NCBI GenBank assembly: GCA_028023455.1
Contig: JAQFVV010006341.1
Span: 1-64,000 of the forward strand
From: Epiperipatus broadwayi
Lineage: Eukaryota > Onychophora > Udeonychophora > Euonychophora > Peripatidae
Reading direction: 5' to 3'
Length of the DNA: 64,000 bases
The notes under the pieces are model-generated. The model saw nothing but the letters and a program-made list of their open reading frames with translations, had not been told where the DNA came from and did not search any database. The translations under genes were made by a program, and so were the position numbers. Position 1 is the first letter of the stretch. Each line of letters starts with the position of its first letter. Below are positions 45,581 to 57,607 of this stretch, one piece after another.

Positions 45581-47659
45581 TTAACTATAAAATAGATTGA
45601 AAAATGATTATTATATATACATGGTTCATTAAAATAAACACCTTTGTTTCATACAGAAATAGTTTTTTTTTGATTTGTCAAAATTAAAAATAAATATACT
45701 TGTATCACATCTTTTTATATAATTTTAAATAATTTATAGTATTTCAGAAATATTAAGAAATATTAATCAATATTCAAATTATTCTAGACTTAATTTTAAA
45801 TATTTATGTATATAAATTTTATTGATTTTCATTTATTTATTTTTAAACTTTAAATATATACTCACATATACTCTCAAGATTATACATTCCTTCTGTTGAA
45901 TACTATGAAACAATCTGACATAATCAGAGTAAAACAATTTGATATTTTGTTTATAGGGTTATAATTTTATAATGTATACAGTATATATATTTTTACTACA
46001 TCTTTATAAGTTTTCAATCATGTTAAATTTAACTTTCTATTTTGATGAAATTAGTTTACAATTATATAACTGGCATTTTATTGAAATATTTTTTATTTTT
46101 TAAATCTTTTGAAGTTGAAAAATTCTAAGGTTTTTATTAGGCAGAATTTGAATTTGATTACTTTAACTTTTTAATAAAGAAATTTAAAAAAAAAAGAAGT
46201 CTTGTTTATACATAAATATTCTAAGCTTAAAACCTAACCTTAGTTCTAATGATGAATTGAAATTTTTTATTTTTCAATGTTTCAAAGGTAAATTTTTCAC
46301 ATTATGCCTAATATAAATTAGTTTATAGTACCTCTAATATATATATTTTAGATAATATAACTCGTAATAAAATAATTCATTTAATGTGATTATATCTTTA
46401 AAGTTAAGTTGAATTATGGAAATTTTTTGCTTTCATTTACCTGTTATTGATATGTGAAGTCATTTACTTGAGTCAATAACTAAATATCAGTACTGTGATG
46501 ATAATTGGCCATTGCATACCATATCAGAAATACAATTTGGTTTCCGGAGCTACATCATAAATATATATCATTTTTATCATTTGGCTTTCTTTGATTTGGT
46601 TCTAGTTTTAAGTCATATTAACTATAATTTTTTTATAATGATTTTAACAACTAAATTTTAACTAGGAGAACTGATGGCAGTATAATATATTTCTTTGTGT
46701 AACATTTTTTCTTTTGAAATATTATTGTTGCTTATATATAAATGTATCAACTTAGATTTCTTGTTTCAAATTAACAAATAAATAAATTTCACTGTTGGCT
46801 TAAATCATCATGCTTTTCAGAGTAAACAATCGGCATGTATGTGTGTGTGTGAAATCGTATATTAAAATAGAAAAAAACTCAAAGTAAACTCAAGAAAGGG
46901 AAAGTAAATTTAAAGTTAAATAAATAGTTTAGAGTTAATGTAAGAAAACAATAGGAAAAGGTTCGTTAATGGAAATAATCCATTAAGTAAGAGTTGGTGC
47001 CTTATTTAAGATCAGTAGTAAAAATCAGTAAAATAGTTACAGTTCGACACCTTTATGGTAGAACGCATTTAAAAGGTGTTAACGGTAGAAATAAAGATAG
47101 AAAGGCAGGAAACAGGCACAGGGAATAATCAGAACTTGAAACAATTACGGAAAAATTAATGGAAAAGCAATTAGTTAAATAAAAAAATATGAAAGTCCAT
47201 TAAATCAACTCATGATAGTTAAAAGATCCCTAAGGCACTTCCAAATAATATATAAACCCTTAAAAATGTATTGTTGGGCTTCTTCAGTTTATTGAAAAGA
47301 TTTTATTAACAGAAGTGCGTATTACAGTTTCTTACTAAAATGGGCGAATAGTTTGATGTCAGCTTTTCCCGTGTTATCGTAGGGGAAGAATGGCATTCCG
47401 ATATGAGCTCCAGCATGATTGCAGAAATGTCAAGTGTTTCAGTTCTCCAAATACTGATCCAGAAATACCTAGTTACCTGCCATATCAGTAACTCATTGCC
47501 ATGATAGAAGAAAATAATCCACAAGACCAACATCAATACACAGCATCCATCAAAAATAGACTATTTCTGAATCCAAGCGCTTGATCAACTTCATGAAGAT
47601 GCTGGTAAAATCTTACAAATTATTAATATTCCAAATATAAAAGCATGATTAATCATTTA
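45581..47659. other. AT-rich spacer; possible class 4 hammerhead relic
   Basis: No gene recognised. Near 47255-47295 the minus strand has CTGAAGAAGCCCAACA, resembling the first boxes of the class 4 motif, without a matching GAAA. Confidence 0.4.
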
Positions 47660-47888
47660 TTAACCGTAACTTAAATATATGTATGTGATTTCATTCTGCA
47701 AACTCCACAAGTCTATGTCCTCTCTCATTTCTATTACCATAACCAAAATTACCAGAGCATTTTCATCTTTCATTTGTTTACCAATTCTAGCATTAAAATC
47801 TCCCATAACAATTTTAAAATGTTGTTTACTCTGATCAAAAGCCTTTTGTACATCCATATAAAAATCTTCTACTGCTTCATCACTATGA
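47660..47888 (-). pseudogene. Inverted 5' piece of an RTE-like LINE (endonuclease domain)
   Basis: On the minus strand the frame gives FKIVMGDFNARIGKQ, the typical GDFNA motif of the AP-like endonuclease of non-LTR retrotransposons. In a second frame it continues NFGYGNRNERGHRLVEFAE. The endonuclease reading continues, without a visible gap, in the plus-strand segment that starts at ~47889. This segment is therefore the 5' part of the same insertion flipped around. It carries a frameshift near 47745. Confidence 0.85.
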
Positions 47889-50226
47889 GAAAAATTTTAT
47901 ATCATGAATTCTTTTTTTGAGAAAAATGTTAAAATGAAATGGACATGGAAGCATCCAAACGAAGGTACAGCAGAATTGGATTATATTTTGACTAACAGAA
48001 AATACATATTTCAAGATTGTAATGTTCTTAATGATTATATTTTGACTAACAGAAAATACATATTTCAAGATTGTAATGTTCTTAATAAATTTAGCACAGG
48101 AAGTGATCATCGATTAGTAAGATGTAAGATACATGTTAATGTAAAACTAGAGAGACAAAAATTATTAAGAAAAACAATATTTACAGTTGATATTCCTAAT
48201 CTTGAGAAACATTCTAATGAATTTAAATTAGAACTTACAAATCGGTTTCAAGTATTAGTAGATTTTGAACATGATTTAGATTTGAATGAAATTAATAGGA
48301 AAATAACTGATACACTTTTAAAAACTGCAACAAAGATAGTTGGTAGAAAAAAGCAGCAATTGACCAATAAAATTTCTACTGAGACTAGAGAATTTATGAA
48401 GAAAAGAAGGAATATGAGGATATACAACAATGATGCATTAAAAAGGATTGAATATCTTGAATTTTGTAAAATGGTGTGGAAAAGACTTGAACATGATATA
48501 AGAAAGTATAATTGTGAACTAGCAAGGAAAACTGTAGAAGAGAATAAAAGTCTAAAGAGTATAAAACAACATTTTGGTATTGGTAGGAAATTTATATCTG
48601 CAATAATAAAAAAAGATGGCATTATTACTAAAAAGAGAGATGACATCATGAAATGGGTAGAAGACTTCTATCAAGAATTATATAGTAATAAAGAACAAGT
48701 ACCTCCTATACCTATTATATCTTCTGAATTGCTCAGAATTTTGAATGAGGAAGTGAGACATGCAATTAAATTTATGAAGAAAGGGAAGGCTCCAGGTAAT
48801 GATGGAATTATAATTGATATATTAAAAGAAGCAGGTGAAGAAATAGAAATTTTTTTAGAAAAGTTATATTCCAAATGTCTAAATGATAAAGATGTACCAG
48901 AAGATTGGAAGAATGCAGTATTAATATTAATATTTAAAAAAGGTGATAAAGAAGATATTAGAAATGAGAGACCTATCAGTCTTTTATCAGTTTTATACAA
49001 AATTTTTACTAAGATAATTACAACTCGTCTACAGAAAACACTGGACTTCCACCAACCAAGAGAACAAGCTGGATTTAAAAGTGGTTTTCGTACAGTAGAT
49101 CATATCCAGGTATTGAGAGGTTATAGAAAGGACAAATGAATATGAGTTGCCATTATGCTTAGGATTTGTAGATTATGAAAAGGCATTTGATTCTATAAAC
49201 ATTTCTTCAGTGATTAAAGCATTGGATCATCAAAGTATAGATCCAGGATATTGTCATATTTTAAAGAATATTTATAAAAATGCAACAGCCACAATTAGAT
49301 TACATAATGATAGTAGGAAAGTCAACATTGAGAAGGGTGTAAGACAAGGTGACTCCATATCTCCAAAACTTTTTACAGCAGTGCTGCAAGAAGTATTTTG
49401 TGGATTAAAATGGGAAGCTAAAGAAGTGAAAGTAAATGGAGATTATTTAAGTCATTTAGATTTTGCAGATGATGTAGTTGTTTTTGCAAATAATGCCTTA
49501 GAGTTACAGGAAATGTTGCAGGAGGTATCAGATGAAAGTAGGAAAGTAGGACTAAAGATAAATGTTAAAAAGACTAAAGTAATGTTTAATAGATTTTTTC
49601 AAATTATGAAAATAAAGATTGATTATGGTGAATTAGAAGAAGTTAACAGTTACAAATACATTAGTCAGATTATTAATACAGATTGAAACATAATGGATGA
49701 AATTAATCATAGAATTAAACTTGGTTGGAGTGTTTTTGATAGAAATAACTTGATACTAAAAGGAAATATGCCTATGTGTTTGAAAAGGAAAGTTTTTAAT
49801 AAATATGTTTTGCCAGTTCTTACTTATGGATCTGAGACTTGGACACTTAATAGAAGAGCAATACAGAGACTTTAGACTACTCAAAGGAGTATGGAGAGAT
49901 GTATGTTGGGAGTAACAAGAAGAGATCGAAAACGCAATGTATGGGTAAGAGAGCAAACAGGTGTTACTGACCTCATTGAAAAAATTAAAAGACTGAAGTG
50001 GAGTTGGGCTGGACATATTTTTAGAAGAGATAATAATAGATGGACAATTGAAATTTTAAACTGGATTCCAAGAGATTGTAAAAGACCCAGAAAGAGACCA
50101 CATGTGAGATGGATGGATGAAATAAGAAAGTGTGCAGGGGTGATGTGGAGAAGAGAAGCTAAAGATCGGAAAAGATGGATTGAGCTTGGAGAGACCTTCA
50201 TCCTGCAGTGGATTGATAATGGTTGA
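47889..50226 (+). pseudogene. RTE-like non-LTR retrotransposon: endonuclease C-terminus, reverse transcriptase and C-terminal domain
   Basis: It would encode the endonuclease/reverse transcriptase that copies element RNA into the genome. Seen in order: MKWTWKHPNEGTAELDYIL and GSDHRLVRC (end of the endonuclease); an RT with GKAPGNDG, YEKAFDS, GVRQGDSISPKLF (B box) and HLDFADDVVVFA (catalytic FADD intact); and LPVLTYGSETWTL. The C-terminal domain has WSWAGHIFRR and RWIELGETFILQWIDNG. It is broken by a frameshift near 49121 (probably two bases lost), a TGA at 49684-49686 and a TAG at 49873-49875. An exact 54-base in-frame duplication (DYILTNRKYIFQDCNVLN twice) lies at ~47979-48086. The protein resembles RTE-clade elements of invertebrates. 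Confidence 0.9.
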
Positions 50227-50243
50227 TGATGATGATGATGTGA
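50224..50243 (+). repeat. (TGA)n 3' tail of the LINE
   Basis: A TGATGATGATGATGATG microsatellite follows the ORF stop directly. A short simple-repeat 3' end is typical of RTE-type elements and marks the end of the insertion. Confidence 0.75.
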
Positions 50244-50360
50244 TTTTATTTTTATTAATAGTGTAAAGTTTACTGGTTTAAAGTGTTTAATTTTTTTTTT
50301 TTATCTAATCTTAATTTATTTGTAAAAAAATTGGATAATGGTAGGATTAATTTTAAAAAA

Positions 50361-50425
50361 ATAAATACCACCTTGAGGGGGGGGGGGGGGGGGGGGGGGG
50401 AAAAAAATATAAATACCACCTTGAG
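50361..50425. repeat. Poly-G24 tract between perfect 17-bp direct repeats
   Basis: ATAAATACCACCTTGAG occurs at 50361-50377 and again at 50409-50425. Between them lie a run of G (24 counting the shared last base) and seven A. It may be a slippage or duplication product, a tiny insertion with target duplication, or an assembly artefact at a homopolymer. Confidence 0.8.
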
Positions 50426-52768
50426 TCTCTTTTTGCGGTGTCCCAAGGGACATTAGGGAGGGAGAATAAGTCAATAGTGTAAAATATACAAATAAAAGTT
50501 AAAACATTTTACAATACATTTATTTTAGTATTCTTCTGCAGTCCCCCCCCCCCACTCCTTCGTCTTAAGTAAAGTTGTTTTTCTTGATAATTGCCAAGAA
50601 AAAACAGTGAAGGGATAGCAAGTGATATTATTTTAAGTTGTTACAAATATATATTTGCTTAGGTCTGTTCTGTATTAAAATTGTAGTAAATGAATAATGA
50701 AATTGATTTTTTTTTCTTAAGATTTGTTTATCCATGGATAAACATTTATTACTTAAATTATTTCATAATTAGCAATCCGTATTCTCAACATATATGTATG
50801 TAAGATCACTCTATATGTAAAACCTAAGAGCAAACAGCAAGTTTTTTATTTATTAACCTGATGATATGATAGAGAGTGGATTTAATATCAATTATTATGG
50901 ATTAGTAATATCTCCCTTTATTATATTAGCTAGATTAATAAAACTATAAGTTGTAGACAAGCTAGAGTTTTTATAAATCTATATTTGCTTTACATAGGGA
51001 TATGAGCTATCTTATATAAATATTTCGCTACTTTAAATTTTAGCATAGGCATGAATTAATTTTAAGATTATTATTATTATACCCATTATTGTGTTACTTC
51101 ATAAGAGGTGTGTTATCAGATGCTATCTTCAATGTTCTTCGTTGCTTTATGACATGATTCACTATTTATTTTATATATGCAGAACATCCAGTACCTGCTA
51201 TATTTGGTATATGTGCCTGGTGAGCTCTCTTCAAAATATAAAATGTTATCCATCGGGCTAAGTAGAGCTGATGAACAGAAGATCCCAGCCATCAAACCCT
51301 AGTGTATATCACATCTATACCTTCTTCTTAGGATGAACCTACGGGTAGAGCAACACTTTACCCTGGGACATTCTTTTTCGTTTGTGAATCATGCCTTCAG
51401 ATCACAAAGTCGTCGATCCAGCTTATTATGATAGCCAATGAGCTGCACATAATAGATGCAATCCTGCGGTTCTTAATTTCTTTCTATTATGTTTACACCT
51501 ATCCATATAGTCATAACCCCATGTCACATCTTATTTAGCTTGAATACAGTAAGTCCCCTAATAATTATAAGTTAAAGAAAGGAAATATAATTAATGATAA
51601 CCTATAATTTATTGATCACTACTATTTTATTACCCATGGATAAAATAATAAAACACAATTTTGCTACTCATGCCTATCACTGTTATCCTTGATTATCTTT
51701 GTGTAAGGTCCAGTAAACTGCCCCTGATCATACTCTGTACATAGTAAAGCCATCCTGTTAGTTTATATTATTTGTTATTAATAAATGTTATGTCATATAC
51801 ATTATCTGTTGTCATCATCATTGCTGATTGGAATCCTATAGTTAGAGTTAAGAATTAGTTGAGTCTGTACATATCCCTGAGCTATGCAGGGCTGTATAAA
51901 AATGGGAAGCTGTGTAAATATCAAGGATGTTAATTGTGTAGTAGAGACTAGGGAATTTAGGCAGGGATTTAAACTAGAATCATAGGGGTGACTCTACCAC
52001 TAATCATGTTGGTTAAGAACATCTGCTTGGTCTCTTGTTCTTGGCAGAAAATTATACGTTTGACCGTTACTATATATATACACTCTTCATCCACGATTAA
52101 TTAAAAAGTAGTAGTACATAGGTCATTATTTTCCTCATCTGGGTTTTATACTAGCTAGAATCCAGGAGCAATAACAGGATAGTTTTAATAAGAAATGCAG
52201 TAAAGTCTACAAGCTAGCACTTCATTCCAAAAGTGGGGTCCATTATTTCTGAACCTTACCAGAGTGTGGTATGAATAAAAGATATTGTTATACATTTAAG
52301 TTAATTCGCTGGGAATATAATCCTATTCTGAAAAGTTCATTGCAATAAACTATTTCTAAATAGTACAGAATGCTTGATTTAGTCATCATCGATAGTTTAA
52401 AAGTTAGTTACCATTTATTTACATTTTCTGATTTTTTTGACTTTCATATCCTACCAGAGTCAGTCTTTCTGTTTCAATATATTCAGAAGCATTTATAAAT
52501 TATATATTTGCACAATAGAATTATTTCATAGTATTAGTGCTATAACTGGGAGGGGGGTCAAATTTTAATATTGCCTATCTTCAAGGCACACATATAATTT
52601 AAAAGAAATATATCATAGAATGTTGATTTTTTAGTTTGATTCAACCAAAAATTAGGGGGGAAATTTTTTATATATATTTTTTGGCATATAAATTGTAGTT
52701 TTAAGGTGCAATATATATTGGTGTTTGAAGGAAAAGGTAGATTGCTTAAGTGAAAAAGTAATCATATA
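50426..52768. other. Spacer with scattered GC-richer text, nothing assigned
   Basis: A C11 run lies at 50543-50553. 51190-51480 and 51700-51960 are less AT-rich and read like old LTR or LINE leader sequence, but no motif or second copy supports an assignment. Confidence 0.35.
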
Positions 52769-53215
52769 GATTTTATATTTTGTATAATTAATCATACAGA
52801 TATGTATGGTACCACTCTGAATTATATTTAGAAAATGTATTTATCTAAGTTAAAATAGACATTCGATCTAATTGTCTTTAATTATAGAAAGAATGCAAAT
52901 GTTTTTGCTCTAATTAAAGATGGCAATTGAGTGTCTATATACAATACCATTATTTCAGAGGATTGTGTACTTTAATCATATAAGAAATGTAGGAATGTAA
53001 TGAAATTATATTACTGGTACACAAATTTGTAAACAGTTTTAAGAGAATTGTAAAAATATAAACAGATGTGATGAAATTCTTAGAAAAAGAATTACGGTGG
53101 ACTTGAACATCGCAGGAGCTAGTGAGAATGATATAAAAAGAGAAACCCCAGAGAACAGGGTTGTTGTTACTATTATGATAATTATCGTTAGTATCGTTAA
53201 ATGCTAGATTTTTAA
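52769..53215 (+). repeat. Left copy of a ~440-bp direct repeat (likely 5' LTR segment)
   Basis: It aligns with 63247-63705 over its length, for example GTCTTTAAT...AGAAAG, TTTTTGCTCTAATTAAAGATG, CAGGAGCTAGTGAGAATG and ATATAAAAAGAGAAACCC. It includes a TATA-like box near 53131. With the right copy it brackets the Gypsy pol region, so the two are probably parts of the 5' and 3' LTRs of that provirus. The 148-residue minus-strand ORF at 52950-53396 overlaps it and is not a gene. Confidence 0.65.
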
Positions 53216-55542
53216 GAAGCCCAAAGTATAAAAAAGAAATATATTTATATAAGAAACTTTCATCTTGGGTGAAAATGAAAAAAAAAAGCATGGCTAGATT
53301 CCCTATTGTGCCAGGCATTATCAAATGGCCTTGCACAAAATCTGCTGTAAAGAATATTACAGCAGATACATATATAGATTTGTACATATTAGGCACAACA
53401 AATATATAAATGTGCTATATTAATAATGGAAGTTGGTGTGAGCATTAAAATACCCACACACACCAATTTAAAGTAATATGAAATTGACATACAAAATATT
53501 GCATAATAAACTCATGTGTTTTTTTTGTTTTCCTTTTTGTATATTTTTTATGATATGTCATTATATGTAATTGTTTTTTTTTGTTTTCCAACATACTTGT
53601 ATATTTTTTTTAATTACTTTTTGAAAGATTGTAATTTTATTCCATAAGCAAATAATGTTAATTGCTTTTGCAAAAATCTGATCAAAAGCAAAAGGTTTGA
53701 TAATGCTATAATTAAACTGTTATCTGTTTAAAAAAAATTCTTTTGAATTGATTTTGTAAGCAAGTGGTCTGGGTTATTCAAGATGGATTTCAAACTTAAA
53801 ATGTAGAATTTAATCGGAAAAATATAAAGGAATGTTTGCAATCTAAGTGATAAGCTAAATTAAAAGGATTGGCTGATTCATTCTTCTCAGAGGGATATCT
53901 GAATTGGTTCTTATTAGTGGGATTGATAGTGCTGGGGGATTCTTCTTTCTTTGGCATTCAAGTCGTTCACTACTTTGGCTCCAGAGATTTTCAATCATCT
54001 AGCAACTTAGAGATAAATTTATGGACTAGACCGCTGCTGACATTTTCTAAGAAATCCATTATATAGTTCTTTTAAGAACTCTTGATTTCTTAAGAATTTA
54101 ATAAACTAGTCAAGATAGAAAATGAACATTTGATAAAATTTATTATCATATACAGAGAAAAATATGAAGCAATCTACCAGTGAGTCCAGTAAAATGACCG
54201 TGGGGTAGACAACCAGCCAGTGCACCGCCCTTTCTCTGTCCCAAGCCGCCAAGATGTGACCATGCCAATTCCAGCCATGCATGATGATGACAAATGCCGC
54301 CTTGCTAAATGGATGAAATCTTCACCACATAGCCAGTTAACTTGAAGCCCACTCAAGAGCCCAGAGGAGAAGAATGAAGACGCAGATATAAGTTTATTTT
54401 AAGATATTTATTAATATTGAAATAATTAACTTTGATATTTCCGATTAGATATATTATTTTTTGTTATTATTATTAATCATTTAAAAAAAAAGAATGTCTC
54501 TCGCAATTTGCGGTTATTATGGGCATAAATGTTAAAGCTTTTACTTAAATCTTTTGAGTCAATTTTTCTATTTTAAATTCTAGTATTTTCAACAAAGATT
54601 GCAATGAGATTCTTTTTTTTTGTTGTTGCTATTCATTTTCCTCTTGCTGTTACTCCTGGAATTCGTCATATATGGATATACATATATGTATATGCGTACA
54701 TACGCTTATATTTGGTAAATACGATATCTCATGCTGAATATCTAAAAATGTATTTAACCATATATCCTTTTTAAGTTATTTTTTTTTGTTACTGCTGCAC
54801 CTTATGATGAGTGCCAGAAGGGATTGATCTATTATAGATTCCCTGTAAGCAAGTACTCTAATAACTTTATATTTAAAGTAATAGTAAGTGTATAATTGTG
54901 ATGCGCGTATATACATTTACAGGAATTTATCTATAGCAGGAGGGAAATAGATACAGTACCTTATGGTGAGTACGATATAGTATCTGAGCCAATGCAACCT
55001 TGTTGACTTGTTGAAAAGTATGTGAAATTAGTGAAATATCTCATATTGCAAATATACTTATGCATAGTTGTTGTTTTTTTTTATTTGCTATCAATAAAAA
55101 GGTTTTAAAGTTATCAGTAAAAGCGCATGCCTGTATGACCGAAAATCTCATATCTGTATATCAAATCACACACAGTAAAATTTATTTCTATTGGGTAAAA
55201 GGAGCTCAGACCACTTCCAGTACTTATAAACATTGTAAATAGCTTTAGGGATTTATTATTTTCTTATTTAAAATTGTATTTATCTATTTCAACGCCGCGA
55301 ATATATATATGGGTTTGTGATAATTAATTATTTAGTATTTTTGTTATTATATCATCATTAGTATGAAACGGTGGTGGGTATTTGGGATTAAATAAATATT
55401 TAATCATAATATTAAACTTGTTTCGTTTTCATATTATTATTTCATAATATTAAACTTGTTTCGTTTTCATATTATTATTTATATTGATCAAAATGTATTC
55501 TTTCCTTATCAACCACGTACCGGTAATAATCATTTAACTTAC

Positions 55543-55776
55543 CCATTTGAAGACCCTAGATTGTAGAGTGACTGAGCTAGCCACAAAGGGATATCTCTCT
55601 ACCGGGGTGTTAAATCTTATTCTTATGCTCAGCTGAACATATGGTATTGCACATCCTTCTAGGGGGGTGAAAAATTCATTTTTTTGATTCTTTTCTAGAA
55701 GTGGTGCGCAAAAGTCTATTTTGTAAATAGATTTTTCAAAGGTGTGTACTTGCCATTGTTCTAAATATTCGGGCAT
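55543..55776 (-). CDS. Exon-like minus-strand ORF ending at a consensus splice donor
   Basis: The minus-strand frame (80 residues if translated through to its stop) ends, in exon terms, ...LQSRVFKW, followed at once by GTAAGT (55537-55542), a perfect donor. Base composition is less AT-rich than the surroundings. An in-frame stop lies just upstream of the ATG, so it would need a splice acceptor (for example the TTTAG at ~55760). I recognise no family. It lies antisense inside a repeat-rich stretch, so chance is a real possibility. Confidence 0.3.
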
Positions 55777-55934
55777 TCAAATAAGATATCAACTAAAGGG
55801 TGTTTTTAACTGGAAGAGTCCTGTCAATCCACTCTTTCTATCAATTTTGCTGGAAGTATCAATATACATGAGTACAGACAATCGGCTAGATTGATATCCA
55901 TTTCTTTACCTGTTGAATCTTGGTCACTTCATGC

Positions 55935-56350
55935 TCAGTGAAAGATTAGGAAAAGAATTCTGCAGGGAGTATGGACTGGTACACTATACATTCACCGACT
56001 ATTCCTGCTGATCATGCTGTTATAGTACTACCTTGATGTTTGTCGTCCTATACGTGTACCACTAAAGATCACAATATACATACCTGTAGGAAACACCAGA
56101 CCAAGGATCCCATACACTAGAACTTAAAATGCAAAATCCATGATCATGGTGGATATCTTTAAACCATATTTTGATGCCAAATTCCCTACACATATATCGA
56201 CTATACCTGCTGATCATGCTGCTGTAGTGCTACCTGGATGTGCAGCACCCTATGCATGTAACACCGAAGATCTCCACATATATATACAAGCCTGTAAGAA
56301 GCACCAGACCAAGGATCCCATACACTAGAACTTAAAATGCGAAATCCATG
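55935..56350 (+). repeat. Tandem duplication with 208-bp period
   Basis: CACCAGACCAAGGATCCCAT occurs at 56094 and at 56302, and the preceding CCTGCTGATCATGCTG block repeats with the same spacing. Moderate divergence suggests an old duplication. Confidence 0.75.
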
Positions 56351-56722
56351 TTCGTGGTAGGTATCTTTTGAACCCTGCTGACAGTTTCATTTAAGAATGC
56401 TTCATAAAATTTATAAAATACAATGGCAAGATCGTAAAACCAATCAAATATATTATTCAACTTACTGAATATGATTCTTAGTAAAATATTGCTAAAAGAA
56501 TAAACTTTCAATGTTATACTTACTATTTATCCATAAAATTTTATGTATAATCTTGATAAATTATCTTCGTTTTGCATTAGATATATGTTATATTTAATAA
56601 ATTAATAATAAATCATGTTAATTAATCTGTAAGTATCATATATAAATGTCTTATTAGAACTTTAAAGGTGGTTAAAATTAATAATTAGTTTAAATTATAG
56701 TTTTTCTTTTTATTGTTATTCA

Positions 56723-56953
56723 TCATTTTATTAAAGATTTAAAAAAAATTTTAAAACTTAGAACCAGCAATCTCTTTAATTTGATCTTCCCGTTGAATAG
56801 ACATCTGCGTATGTAATTTACTTGAATTTCTAAAGAGACATTTGAAACTCCTATTTTATTATAAATAATTGATAACTCAAGATGGATGTTCAGTGAACCA
56901 TCACTGTCACTGGCACCCACATAAAACAAAACTGTCAAGAGTTTCCCAAACAA
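56723..56953 (-). CDS. Minus-strand ORF of unknown identity
   Basis: The 76 residues have a central part that looks less random than most ORFs here (GASDSDGSLNIHLELSIIYN). It reads like a beta-rich extracellular or membrane-protein exon. A vague likeness to TMEM231-type sequence was considered but cannot be supported. There is no clear splice donor. Confidence 0.2.
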   Translation of the reverse strand: MFGKLLTVLFYVGASDSDGSLNIHLELSIIYNKIGVSNVSLEIQVNYIRRCLFNGKIKLKRLLVLSFKIFFKSLIK

Positions 56954-57208
56954 ACGTAGCTAATAACAATAAACTTCTATTAGTTTAGGGGAATTTGAAT
57001 AACCACAAAATGTAATCATGTCTGTATTGGTATAAAGTCAGAGAGCTAATTACTAGAGGATATGATTTGACCATACTAGTATTTAATGTTAAATATATTC
57101 ATGAAATCTGTTACTGGTTGGTCAAAATAAGTGCTTAGCCCCTTACAGTGTAGTTAATATTAACCCATCTATTTAAAAGATATATATATAAAATATGACA
57201 TGGTACAA

Positions 57209-57226
57209 TGGTGGCCCAAAGTGAGA
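57209..57226 (+). other. Primer-binding-site-like sequence of the Gypsy provirus
   Basis: TGGTGGCCCAAAGTGAGA follows one base after ...ATGGTACA, which mirrors the TGTACCAT that starts the putative 3' LTR at 61083. The position and TGG start match a retroelement primer site, so the 5' LTR should end at 57207. Confidence 0.6.
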
Positions 57227-57607
57227 CTACAAAAGACCATAAGCTGAGAAAAGTGGGGATCATTTTGTAAATTTAAAAACAAATAAAGCAGGTACAATTT
57301 TTTTTCTATATTAGTTTTTAAGAATGTTTATTCAGTGGATGTATCTTAGAAGAGATTGGTTAGGCAAATAGTCAGCGAAGTTAGAAATGGAGTAAATATG
57401 GCAGAAGGGGGGTAGGGAAATCGGCGAGCATAATGCTAAAAAAAAAAAGGATTAAATAGAGCTAGAGATTTTTTTTTTTTTAAAAAAGAAAAAAATTGTT
57501 TGTGGTTTTTACCAAAAAAAGTAAAATTAATAGATTATATTATTTATAAAAAAGTATAGTATCAAGATATATGAAATTAAGGATTGGAAAAACAAGTAGT
57601 AACAAGA

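Larger units (their letters stand above)
53216..57200. other. Disrupted region between the left repeat and the primer site
   Basis: A segment at ~54180-55010 shares landmarks with LTR family B (CTCATGCTGAATATCT, CACCTTATGATGAGTGCC, ACCTTATGGTGAGTA), so a degraded family B LTR is likely. 55408-55480 contains a 36-bp tandem duplication. 55935-56350 is a 208-bp tandem duplication. Two minus-strand ORFs are listed separately. Confidence 0.4.

Noticed and set aside
48248-49000. Minus-strand ORFs of 109-133 residues opposite the LINE
   Set aside because: Antisense of the reverse transcriptase frame, Ser/Phe/Leu-rich as expected for shadows.
53869-54066. 65-residue ORF MADSFFSEG...
   Set aside because: No ATG-supported context, lies in a degraded LTR-like region, no family recognised.
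55540-55600. tRNA gene on the minus strand (GGCTAGCTCAGTC)
   Set aside because: The A-box-like string is not followed by a proper anticodon arm or B box.
56723-56953. TMEM231 exon
   Set aside because: Only a vague spacing likeness; no splice sites and no firm residue match.
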